From Rhizobium sp. Leaf262 (GTDB lineage Bacteria; Pseudomonadota; Alphaproteobacteria; Rhizobiales; Rhizobiaceae), in contig NZ_LMMM01000006.1 of NCBI RefSeq assembly GCF_001422245.1, forward strand, positions 62,001 to 126,000: a stretch of DNA of 64,000 nucleotides. The letters run 5' to 3'. The notes under the pieces were generated by a model. It was not told where the DNA came from. It made no database searches and worked only from the letters and a program-made list of their open reading frames with translations. Numbering within the stretch: the first letter of the stretch is position 1; the number at the start of each line of letters is the position of its first letter. Below, piece by piece: positions 8,610 to 15,997 of this stretch. A program made the position numbers and the translations under genes.

Positions 8610-9104
8610 ATGTCTATTCGGCCCATCATATTGGCACTCGCCCTTAGCATCTCGTCTTCTGCCCTCGCTCAGACCACCGCGGAAAACCAGATCGTCGGCA
8701 CCTGGCGGATGATGTCGGCAACGATTGACCCCGGCGGAAAAAATATAGCCGCTTATGGAAAGAGCCCCAACGGCCTTCTCGTCTTCACCCCCGATATGCG
8801 CTTCGTCGAAGTCCTCACCGACGCGGACGTCCCGCGGTTCGCTTCCAATGCGCGCGGAGAGGGAACCGATGATGAAAATCGCATGGCCATGTCACGCAAT
8901 ATTGGGTTTTTTGGAACCTATACCGTTGATGAGAAGGGAGAATTCAGTGGAAACCGTGTCGACGGGGCGACCTTTCCGAACTGGGTCGGCAGTGTACGAA
9001 CACGCGATGATCTGAGGCTGATCGTTGACGGTGACCGCATGACCGAACAATTCCGCAGGCCGGAAGGCACTGAAATCAGGATAGAATGGCAGCGCGTCAA
9101 ATGA
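8610..9104 (+). CDS. Secreted lipocalin-like domain protein
   Basis: The 164-residue protein starts with a clear signal peptide (MSIRPIILALALSISSSALAQ) ending in a signal-peptidase I site. The mature part fits the lipocalin-like domain often found beside oxidoreductases: IVGTWRMMSATID near the start, LLVFTPDMRFVEVL, and a final strand set ending TEIRIEWQRVK. AGGAAAGGAA lies just before the ATG at 8610, which is why I prefer it to the upstream ATG at 8589. It follows the SDR at 7724 closely and probably belongs to its transcript. A short hairpin follows the stop. It probably binds a small hydrophobic ligand in the periplasm, though none can be named. Confidence 0.8.
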   Translation: MSIRPIILALALSISSSALAQTTAENQIVGTWRMMSATIDPGGKNIAAYGKSPNGLLVFTPDMRFVEVLTDADVPRFASNARGEGTDDENRMAMSRNIGFFGTYTVDEKGEFSGNRVDGATFPNWVGSVRTRDDLRLIVDGDRMTEQFRRPEGTEIRIEWQRVK

Positions 9105-9110
9105 GACGCC

Positions 9111-9125
9111 AGAGGTCGGACCTCT
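9111..9125 (+). terminator. Short hairpin after lipocalin gene
   Basis: AGAGGT (9111-9116) pairs with ACCTCT (9120-9125) across a 3-base loop and is followed by TT. It lies 7 bases after the stop at 9104. The stem is short and the T run weak, so termination is only plausible. Confidence 0.35.
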
Positions 9126-9295
9126 TTCCGGAAGGTCTCGGACCATGACCAGAAACTAAGGAAGGTCGGTATGCCGACTGCCGGAAAATTTCGTTGACGG
9201 TTGTCGTATACCTCATCATTCGCCCGGCTATGTCGAGCCCCCGGCACAGGTTTCCGCTCCGTGCCGATGAGCTTTCAATTCCTCATCTGCGGCCA

Positions 9296-10204
9296 TCACG
9301 AACCTTTGGCCTGCCAGTCGTAACTCCTGATGTAGTCGAGAAACGCGCGCATGGCGGCGCTCGGGAGGCGACGGCTGGGGTAGTATAAGAACCAGTGCGG
9401 CAGAATGGGGCTCCAGTCGGAGAGAAGTTCCACCAGTTGTCCGCTTTGGATATATGGTTTTGCGTAGTCATCCAACACATGGGCAATTCCTCTGCCCGCC
9501 AGTGCGGCTTGCAGTTCGTTGTGCGCGGAGCTGACCGTCAGGCGGCCCGTTGGAGTAACCTCGATCTCTTCGCCTCCTTCGTCGAACGCCCATGTGACAA
9601 GCGTTCCGCCTGGGAAGCGACGCCTTATACAGTCGTGGTCCACAAGCTCGTGCGGCGTCTTCGGCTGTCCGCATTTCCCGATATAATCAGGCGAAGCTAT
9701 GATTGCATAACGTAGCGCGGGCCCCAGCGGCAGCGCAATCATGTCCTGTGCCAGCTGCTTGCCGAACCTTACGCCAGCATCGAAACCTTGCTCCACGATA
9801 TCGATGACGGCCGCATCACTGATGATCTCGATCTTCACCTCTCGATAGAGATCCATGAAGTCGAATACCAAGGGGCAGAGAAAATGATCGACCGCTGGTG
9901 CCGGCGCGTTGATCCTGAGAGTGCCAGATGGGCTGTCACGCAATTCATCAACCTCTGCGATGGCGATTCTGATGTCGCTCAACGCAGGTGCGAGACGTTC
10001 AAGAAGGCGCTGTCCTGCCTCCGTCGGAAACACGCTTCTTGTCGTTCGATTGAGAAGCCGGATACCTAAAGCTTCTTCCAGCGTGTTCATCGATTGGCTC
10101 AAGGCCGATGAAGAGACCCCTCGTTCGAGTGCGGCGGCGCGGAAGCCGCCACAGCGCACAATGGCCACGAACACGTCAAAGCTGTCGAGGCGAATAGGGT
10201 CCAT
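9296..10204 (-). CDS. LysR-family transcriptional regulator (CrgA-like)
   Basis: The 302-residue LysR regulator has an N-terminal HTH (FVAIVRCGGFRAAALERGVSSSALSQSMNTLEE), the LNRTTRSVFPTEAGQRLLERL wing, and an effector domain with SGTLRINAPAPAVDHFL and the IAHVLDDYAKPYIQSGQLV pattern. Its layout matches the LysR at 6728 residue block for residue block, indicating paralogy within this window. It is divergent from the exported metallo-hydrolase gene at 10375, with a 170-bp shared region that holds a GATAA/TTATC inverted repeat, so it is the likely regulator of that hydrolase. Confidence 0.9.
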   Translation of the reverse strand: MDPIRLDSFDVFVAIVRCGGFRAAALERGVSSSALSQSMNTLEEALGIRLLNRTTRSVFPTEAGQRLLERLAPALSDIRIAIAEVDELRDSPSGTLRINAPAPAVDHFLCPLVFDFMDLYREVKIEIISDAAVIDIVEQGFDAGVRFGKQLAQDMIALPLGPALRYAIIASPDYIGKCGQPKTPHELVDHDCIRRRFPGGTLVTWAFDEGGEEIEVTPTGRLTVSSAHNELQAALAGRGIAHVLDDYAKPYIQSGQLVELLSDWSPILPHWFLYYPSRRLPSAAMRAFLDYIRSYDWQAKGS

Positions 10205-10227
10205 TGAGAAGTTTTTCTAATCAAGGC

Positions 10228-10249
10228 GATAAACTTTGCGCAGCTTATC
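10228..10249. promoter_or_regulatory. GATAA-N12-TTATC inverted repeat (candidate LysR site)
   Basis: GATAA (10228-10232) and TTATC (10245-10249) form an inverted repeat with a 12-base spacer, 24 bases upstream of the LysR start and about 125 bases upstream of the hydrolase start. Position in a divergent region and spacing are compatible with a LysR autoregulatory site, but half-sites are only 5 bases long. Confidence 0.35.
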
Positions 10250-10374
10250 AGAGCAATCGACCCGTGTCATCGTTACCCTAGAGCTTAACGCTGCTCGATC
10301 TGCTTCCTTCGCCGGGCACTTCGACCCATGAAATGAACGAAGCAAGAGAGTGCCCAACGCAAAAGGGGAAATCG

Positions 10375-11367
10375 ATGAATGCCTTTACCCTCAACAGACG
10401 CGCCATCATGCTGTCCGCTGTCGCGGGCGCATCAAGCATGCTCATTCCGAGCCTGGGTGGCTCTGGCAGCGCCAAGGCCCAGACCGCGGCCGCAATGACC
10501 GGAAATTCTGGTCATTACCGCTTTCGCGTGGGAGAGATCGGCGCAACCGTCTTGAGCGATGGCGTGATAGGTGGTCCGCCCCGCGTCTATGCTAGCGATG
10601 CGCCGGAGGCTGAGCTTCAGGAGGTTCTGCGGCAGGCATTTCTGCCGACCGACCATATGACGCTCAACCTCAATACGCTGCTGATCGAGACCGGCGGACG
10701 GCGGATATTGATCGAGGCTGGAGCTGGCAAGACCATGGGCCCGAATGGCGGTCGCATCTTTGAAAACCTCGCGGCGATCGGCCTCGGTCCTGCGGATATT
10801 GACGCCATCGTCATCTCGCACACCCACCCGGACCACGTTGGCAACCTGATAACTGCAGATGGTGCCAAGGCCTTTCCCCGCGCCACCGTCTTCGTTCCCA
10901 AGGCCGACTGGGACTTTTTCGTCCGTACCGATCCGGATCTCTCCTACATGCCGGTGCCGGAGGAATTCCGTCTGCGCTTTGCGGCAAACATCAAGAACAG
11001 CCTTGAGCCGTTCATGAACGATATCGAGCTTTATGAGGCAGGTGCAGAGATCGTCCCTGGCCTGACGACCGTCGTCGCATCCGGGCACACGCCGGGCATG
11101 GCCACTTTCCTTGTCCATTCCGGGAGCGACCAGTTACTGCTGACCGCAGACCTTGCCTATCACCCTGTCGTCAATATCGACAGGGCCTGGCTTCCGGGCC
11201 CAGACCGCGACAAGGAGACGGCCTTGTCCTCTCGCCGGCGCATCTTCGATATGGCAGCCGCCGAGCGTATGCCTGTCCTCGGCTTCCACTATCCATTTCC
11301 GGGTCTTGGCCGAATGCTGAAGACCGATGGTGGCTACGCCTGGGTGCCCGCCAACTGGCAGTTCTGA
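10375..11367 (+). CDS. Exported MBL-fold metallo-hydrolase, methyl parathion hydrolase-like
   Basis: The 330-residue protein has a twin-arginine-style leader (NRRAIMLSAVAGASSM..., cut near AKAQ) and a full metallo-beta-lactamase metal site: SHTHPDHVG, a His in SGHTPGM, an Asp in LTADLAY and a His in GFHYPFPG. The order of blocks, the ALSDG-like strand near the N-terminus, and the closing FHYPFPGLG and YAWVPANW resemble methyl parathion hydrolase closely as I recall it. Family members also include lactonases and other esterases. AAGGGGAAATCG precedes the ATG at 10375, so the upstream ATG at 10333 is unlikely. It is divergent from the LysR at 9296, and the product probably acts in the periplasm. 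The native substrate is unknown. Confidence 0.88.
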   Translation: MNAFTLNRRAIMLSAVAGASSMLIPSLGGSGSAKAQTAAAMTGNSGHYRFRVGEIGATVLSDGVIGGPPRVYASDAPEAELQEVLRQAFLPTDHMTLNLNTLLIETGGRRILIEAGAGKTMGPNGGRIFENLAAIGLGPADIDAIVISHTHPDHVGNLITADGAKAFPRATVFVPKADWDFFVRTDPDLSYMPVPEEFRLRFAANIKNSLEPFMNDIELYEAGAEIVPGLTTVVASGHTPGMATFLVHSGSDQLLLTADLAYHPVVNIDRAWLPGPDRDKETALSSRRRIFDMAAAERMPVLGFHYPFPGLGRMLKTDGGYAWVPANWQF

Positions 11368-11390
11368 CCGTCAGGGAAACGGGAGAGATT

Positions 11391-12077
11391 TCATATGCCG
11401 AGATAACGGTCCTGAATGTCGGCAGTCAGATCGGAACTCACGCCCTGCCAGACGGTCCGCCCGTTCTCGATGACGACGCAACGGTCGGCGACCGGCAGAA
11501 GCTCTGACAGCGTCTTGTCGACCACAAGAATGGAAAGGCCCTCGGCCTTCAGCTGGCGGATAGCGCGCCATATATCCTGACGAATGACGGGGGCCAGACC
11601 CTCCGTCGCCTCATCGAGAATGAGAAGACGCGGATTTGTCATGAGCGCACGGCCAATCGCCAGCATCTGCTGCTCGCCGCCGGACAGGGATTTTGCCATC
11701 TGATCCCGGCGTTCGTCCAGACGTGGAAACAGCGCGTTGACCTTCTCCAGTGTCCATGGCCCCGGCCTCGCCGCCGCCACGAGATTTTCATGGACGGAGA
11801 GGTTTGGAAAACACCGCCGTCCCTCCGGCACCAGCCCGACGCCGAGCCTTGCCACCTTGTAGGGTGGCAGCCTTTGCGTATTCTTACCGCCGAAGACGAT
11901 GTGGCCGGATTTGGGTGGCATGAGATTGCAGATCGACTTGATGGTGGTCGATTTGCCCATGCCATTGCGGCCCATCAGGGCCACGACCTCGCCTTCGTCA
12001 ATGGTCAATTCCACACCGAACAGTGCCTGGCTGGCGCCGTAATAGGTGGTGATATCCTTGATATCCAAGAGCATCAT
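11391..12077 (-). CDS. livF: Branched-chain/aromatic-acid ABC transporter ATP-binding protein LivF
   Basis: The 228-residue ATPase is LivF-type: ITTYYGASQALFGVEL at the start, Walker A GRNGMGKST, the LivF-characteristic PEGRRCFPNLSVHENL, signature LSGGEQQMLAIGRAL, Walker B LLILDEATEGLAP and a shortened D-loop region ahead of ILVVDKTL. The switch His expected after Walker B appears to be replaced (VVDKTLSE instead of VEQN or VEHD), a feature seen in some LivF proteins. The start codon overlaps the livG stop by 4 bases. It is the last gene of the ligase-livKHMGF unit and ends 23 bases from the convergent metallo-hydrolase gene. Confidence 0.92.
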   Translation of the reverse strand: MMLLDIKDITTYYGASQALFGVELTIDEGEVVALMGRNGMGKSTTIKSICNLMPPKSGHIVFGGKNTQRLPPYKVARLGVGLVPEGRRCFPNLSVHENLVAAARPGPWTLEKVNALFPRLDERRDQMAKSLSGGEQQMLAIGRALMTNPRLLILDEATEGLAPVIRQDIWRAIRQLKAEGLSILVVDKTLSELLPVADRCVVIENGRTVWQGVSSDLTADIQDRYLGI

Positions 12078-12823
12078 GCGTGGTCTCCCAGATAGGCGGT
12101 GCGCACGGTGGGGTCGTTGCGGATTTCGTCTACGGTGCCGGTCGCGATGACCTTGCCATAGACGAGGACGGATATCCGGTCGGCAAGTGCGAAGACAGCA
12201 TCCATGTCATGCTCCACCAGAAGGATCGGCGCTTCCTGTCGCAACGTGTCGAGGAAGTCGGTCAGTTTTTTCGACCCTTCCGGCCCCATCCCGGCCATGG
12301 GCTCATCGAGAAGGAAGGCTTTCGATTGGAGCGCCAGCGCCATGGCGATTTCCAGTTGACGCCGTTCGCCATGGGAAAGCTCTGCGGTTGGCAGACGCGC
12401 GCGGTCGGCAAGTCCCACACGCTCCAGAATGGCCATCGCCGGATCGACCAGCGTCTTGTCTTTCATAACGGGTTTGAAGAAGCGAAAACTCGTTCCCTGT
12501 TTGGCCTGCACGGCGAGCATCACATTGCGCAGCGCGGAAAATTCCGGTGCCAGCGAGGACACCTGAAATGTGCGCCCCAGACCGCGCCGCGCGCGTTCGG
12601 CGGTGTCGAGGTGGCCGATGTCGTCTCCCGCAAAGCGGATCGTGCCCGTATCCTGGCGCAGGGTTCCGCAAATCTGATGAATCAGCGTGGATTTGCCAGC
12701 ACCGTTCGGGCCGATCAGCGCGTGGATTTCACCGGGGCGCAGATCGAGCGTGACGCCATCGGTTGCGCGCAGCGCACCGAAACTCTTGACGAGATTGTCG
12801 ATTTGGAGAACAGCGTCAGCCAT
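12074..12823 (-). CDS. livG: ABC transporter ATP-binding protein LivG
   Basis: The 249-residue LivG-type ATPase has Walker A GPNGAGKST, the LivG-typical GRTFQVSSLAPEFSALRNVMLA, signature LSHGERRQLEIAMAL, Walker B AFLLDEPMAGMGPEGS and switch His in LVEHDMDAVFALADRI. I chose the ATG at 12823 (MADAVLQIDN), which is preceded by GGAAAGG and overlaps livM by 8 bases. The longer frame to 12883 adds 20 residues unlike the family. It partners LivF in energising the importer. The genes are packed without gaps, so it is certainly cotranscribed. Confidence 0.92.
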   Translation of the reverse strand: MADAVLQIDNLVKSFGALRATDGVTLDLRPGEIHALIGPNGAGKSTLIHQICGTLRQDTGTIRFAGDDIGHLDTAERARRGLGRTFQVSSLAPEFSALRNVMLAVQAKQGTSFRFFKPVMKDKTLVDPAMAILERVGLADRARLPTAELSHGERRQLEIAMALALQSKAFLLDEPMAGMGPEGSKKLTDFLDTLRQEAPILLVEHDMDAVFALADRISVLVYGKVIATGTVDEIRNDPTVRTAYLGDHA

Positions 12824-13796
12824 GTCTTGCCTTTCCGGCCAAAAGGCCCAGCAATCCGCCGCGGGCAAAAAGCACGACACCAAGAAGGATGAGGCCGAGG
12901 AAGAACTGCCAGCGTTCGGTCAGGCCCCCCAATGCGAACTCGAAAGCCACGAAAAGGGCCGCTCCCGCGACAGGGCCGAACAGACGCCCCGTACCACCCA
13001 GAATGATCAGCACGATCAATTCGCCCGACATATGCCATGACAGCATGGAGGGACTGACGAAGCGGTTGAGATCGGCATAGAGCGCACCGGCCAGCGCAGT
13101 GATCATGGCGGAGATGACGAAGCCGACGAGACGGATGCGATAGGGATGAATGCCGACGGTTGCAACGCGGGTCTCGTTTTGCCTCGCCGCCTGCAAGGCC
13201 GCGCCGAAACGCGAGGCGCGAATGAGCGCGAAGAGGCCGATGCCAGCCATCAGGACCACGTAACTGACGAGGAGGAAGCTGAGCGGCTTCATGGTGTTGA
13301 TGCCGGGGAACTGGTTGCGCACGAGAATGGACAGGCCGTCCTCTCCACCATAGGCTGGCCACGATATCGCGAAATAATAGACCATCTGCGCAAAGGCCAG
13401 CGTGATCATGATGAAGTAAACACCGGCTGTGCGAAGGCTGATCAACCCGATGAGCAATGCCACCAGTCCCGCCGCACAGACCGCGACGATCCAGATGAGT
13501 GGCATCTGCACCGTACCGGGCAAACCGAAAAGCATGGGGTCGCCGGAAAAGCCGTGACTGGCGAGAATGCCAGCAGCATATCCACCGATGCCGAAGAAAG
13601 CCGCATGGCCAAAGGAGACGAGACCGCCAAGTCCCAGCGCGAGATTGAGACCGAGCGCTGCCAGCGCCAGAATGGCGATGCGGGTGGCGAGTGTCACGTA
13701 GAACGGTTGGCCAAGCGCGTTTGCAGCGAGCGGAGCCGCCAGCAAGGCAATGGCAAGGACGAGATTGACTGTATTTTCGCGGGTCATCGACATCAT
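12816..13796 (-). CDS. livM: ABC transporter permease LivM
   Basis: The permease of about 326 residues has eight or more hydrophobic segments and the LivM hallmarks: ALGLNLALGLGGLVSFGHAAFFGIGGYAAG near the N-terminus, and AARQNETRVATVGIHPYRIRLVGF with ALAGALYADLNRFVSP in the cytoplasmic loop and following segments. The start is uncertain. ATG codons exist at 13817, 13796, 13793 and 13787; I prefer 13796 because GAGG lies about 11 bases upstream. It overlaps livH slightly with the longer start and livG by 8 bases at its end. It forms the channel with LivH. Confidence 0.88.
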   Translation of the reverse strand: MMSMTRENTVNLVLAIALLAAPLAANALGQPFYVTLATRIAILALAALGLNLALGLGGLVSFGHAAFFGIGGYAAGILASHGFSGDPMLFGLPGTVQMPLIWIVAVCAAGLVALLIGLISLRTAGVYFIMITLAFAQMVYYFAISWPAYGGEDGLSILVRNQFPGINTMKPLSFLLVSYVVLMAGIGLFALIRASRFGAALQAARQNETRVATVGIHPYRIRLVGFVISAMITALAGALYADLNRFVSPSMLSWHMSGELIVLIILGGTGRLFGPVAGAALFVAFEFALGGLTERWQFFLGLILLGVVLFARGGLLGLLAGKARHG

Positions 13797-13809
13797 CAAG
13801 TTCCGGGCC

Positions 13810-14733
13810 TCACGCATGGGCTGGCGGAAAGAGCCCGCGCGGTTTAACAGCCAGAATGATGGCCATGACGACATAGATCAGCATGGATGCCGCAGCGCCG
13901 CCGATCATGCCTGCCTGAGATGGATCGACAAAGAGGCTGAGAAGTTGCGGCAGCAGAAGGCGTCCCAACGTATCGGTGACACCCACCAGAAGCGCGCCAT
14001 ACAGCGCCCCCTTGATCGAACCGATGCCGCCGATAACGATGACGACGAAGGCGAGGATCAGGACCGGTTCGCCCATGCCGACCTGCACCGATTGTAAAGC
14101 GCCGACAAGCGCACCCGCGAGCCCCGCAAGAGCCGAGCCCAGCGCGAAGACCAATGTGTAGAGCGTGCGGATATCGACCCCCAGCGCCCCGATCATCTCG
14201 CGGTCGCTTTCACCTGCGCGAATGCGCATGCCAAGGCGCGTCTTGCCGATAAGCAGATAAAGACCCAGCGCCACAAGCGCACCAACGGCGATGATCGCCA
14301 GCCGATAGACGGGATAGCTCGCATCTCCCGGAAGGCTCACGACGCCCTGCAACAGCGGCGGAATGTCGAGGTAGAGCGGGAAGGAGCCGAACATCCAGCG
14401 TGTGCCTTCCGAAAAAATGAGAATGAGCGCGAAGGTCGCCAGCACCTGATCGAGATGATCCCGGTCATAGAGCCGCCTGATGACGGTCAGTTCGACGATA
14501 GACCCGGCTGCTGCGGCGCAGATGAGACTGGCAACGAGGCCGAGCCAGAAGGAGCCGGTCCAGGCGGCGACGGTGGCGCAAGCAAATGCGCCGACCATAT
14601 AGAGAGAGCCATGAGCGAGGTTGATGAGGCCCATGACGCCGAAGATCAGCGTCAGCCCGGCAGCCATGAGAAACAACATGACGCCAAGCTGGATGCCGTT
14701 CAGCAACTGTTCGATAGCAAGTGCAATGGTCAC
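13810..14733 (-). CDS. livH: ABC transporter permease LivH
   Basis: The 307-residue permease has the LivH opening (QLLNGIQLGVMLFLMAAGLTLIFGVMGLINLAHGSLYMVGAF), a GESDREMIGALGVDIRTLYTLVFALGSALAGLAGAL block and VVIVIGGIGSIKGALYGALLVG near the C-terminus. All are diagnostic of the branched-chain amino acid permease family. The start is GTG at 14733, preceded by AAGG and lying 9 bases after the livK stop. It works with LivM as a heterodimeric channel. The set of genes around it suggests that the solute is an aromatic acid rather than leucine. Confidence 0.92.
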   Translation of the reverse strand: MTIALAIEQLLNGIQLGVMLFLMAAGLTLIFGVMGLINLAHGSLYMVGAFACATVAAWTGSFWLGLVASLICAAAAGSIVELTVIRRLYDRDHLDQVLATFALILIFSEGTRWMFGSFPLYLDIPPLLQGVVSLPGDASYPVYRLAIIAVGALVALGLYLLIGKTRLGMRIRAGESDREMIGALGVDIRTLYTLVFALGSALAGLAGALVGALQSVQVGMGEPVLILAFVVIVIGGIGSIKGALYGALLVGVTDTLGRLLLPQLLSLFVDPSQAGMIGGAAASMLIYVVMAIILAVKPRGLFPPAHA

Positions 14734-14742
14734 GCTGCTGCC

Positions 14743-15879
14743 TTAGATCTTGCAATCTTTGGCATAGGCATCACCGTGATCGGCAAAAATCTTCTCGACC
14801 GTCTTGTTGGTCAGCACACCATCCTTCTTCACGACTTCCGTGATGTAGAGATCCTGAATCGGATGCTGGTTGGTATTGAACTTGAAGTTTCCGCGCGGCG
14901 ACTTGATGTCTGCTTTCAGCAGTTCGGCGCGGAAGGCATCTGCGTCCTTGACGTTCGCCTTGGCAGCCGCTGACACGATCAACTGGGCCGCATCATAGGC
15001 TTGCACGGCATAGATCGATGGCAGGCGGTTATATTCCTTCTGGAAGTCGGCCACGAATTTCTTGCTCACATCCGTGTCGAAGTCCGGTGCCCACTGGCCG
15101 GACGCCTTGACACCAAGTGCCGCATCGCCGATGGCGGGCAGAACATCCTGGCTGAAGGAGAAGCCGGGACCCATGACCGGAACCTTCACACCCGATTGCG
15201 CGAACTGCTTCATGAAGGCAATGCCCATGCCGCCGGGAAGGAAGGTGAAGATGCCATCGGCACCGGATGCACGCATCTGGGCGATCTCGGCGGCGTAATC
15301 CGTCTGACCAACCTTGGTGTAGACCTCGGAAACGACCTCACCCTTGTAGTAGCGTTTGAAACCGGCAAGCGAATCCTTGCCAGCAGGATAGTTCGGCGCC
15401 AGGATGAACATCTTCTTGAAACCCTTGTTGGCATATTCGCCCATGGCTTCATGAAGATTGTCGTTCTGATAGGCCGCGTTGAAATAGAGCTTGTTGCAAC
15501 CCTTGCCAGCCAAAGCCGCCGGTGCCGCGTTGGTCGAAACGTAAAACTTGCCCTGGGCAACAGCGCCCGGCACGACTGCCATCAACAGGTTGGACCAGAC
15601 GATGCCAGTCAGCACGTCGACATTGTCGCTCTGGATCATCTTATCGGCGATCTGAACCGCAAGTTCCGGCTTTTGCGCGTCGTCTTCGGTAACGACCGTA
15701 ATGTCCTTGTTGCCGGATTGCTTGATGGCCAGCATGAAGCCGTCACGCGTATCGACGCCAAGGCCAGCACCACCGCCCGAAAGGGTCGTGATCATGCCGA
15801 TCTTCAGCGGCTCGGCCATGGCAAGGCTCGATGCGCAGAGGCTGAGTGCGAGGGTTGTCGTGGCGAGTATTGTTTTCAT
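14743..15879 (-). CDS. ABC transporter substrate-binding protein LivK-like
   Basis: The 378-residue periplasmic binding protein has a signal peptide (MKTILATTTLALSLCASSLAMA) and a type-1 periplasmic fold. Family blocks include LKIGMITTLSGGGAGLGVDTRDGF, MFILAPNYPAGKDSLAGFKRYY and SIYAVQAYDAAQLIVSAAAK. GGGGAACACGAC precedes the ATG. It is placed between the CoA ligase and livH, 118 bp after the ligase stop. In alphaproteobacteria such binding proteins beside benzoate-CoA-ligase-type genes are commonly thought to bind aromatic carboxylates. That assignment is context only, and a hydrophobic amino acid remains possible. Confidence 0.9.
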   Translation of the reverse strand: MKTILATTTLALSLCASSLAMAEPLKIGMITTLSGGGAGLGVDTRDGFMLAIKQSGNKDITVVTEDDAQKPELAVQIADKMIQSDNVDVLTGIVWSNLLMAVVPGAVAQGKFYVSTNAAPAALAGKGCNKLYFNAAYQNDNLHEAMGEYANKGFKKMFILAPNYPAGKDSLAGFKRYYKGEVVSEVYTKVGQTDYAAEIAQMRASGADGIFTFLPGGMGIAFMKQFAQSGVKVPVMGPGFSFSQDVLPAIGDAALGVKASGQWAPDFDTDVSKKFVADFQKEYNRLPSIYAVQAYDAAQLIVSAAAKANVKDADAFRAELLKADIKSPRGNFKFNTNQHPIQDLYITEVVKKDGVLTNKTVEKIFADHGDAYAKDCKI

Positions 15880-15997
15880 GTCGTGTTCCCCATTTTTGTT
15901 TTCTGTTCCGATCAGCCCATGACCGACGAAACGTTACCATCCACAATCATATGACGACTTGCAATGACCGCTCTCGCGGATTTATGTGCGTTCGCTG

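Noticed and set aside
12080-12892. 270-codon plus-strand open frame opposite livG
   Set aside because: Antisense to a complete ATPase gene; no domain seen.
13146-13847. 233-codon plus-strand open frame opposite livM
   Set aside because: Antisense to livM, rich in Glu, Arg and His as expected for a complement of a hydrophobic protein.
15001-15954. 317-codon plus-strand open frame opposite livK
   Set aside because: Antisense shadow of a well-supported binding-protein gene, with atypical composition and no motif.
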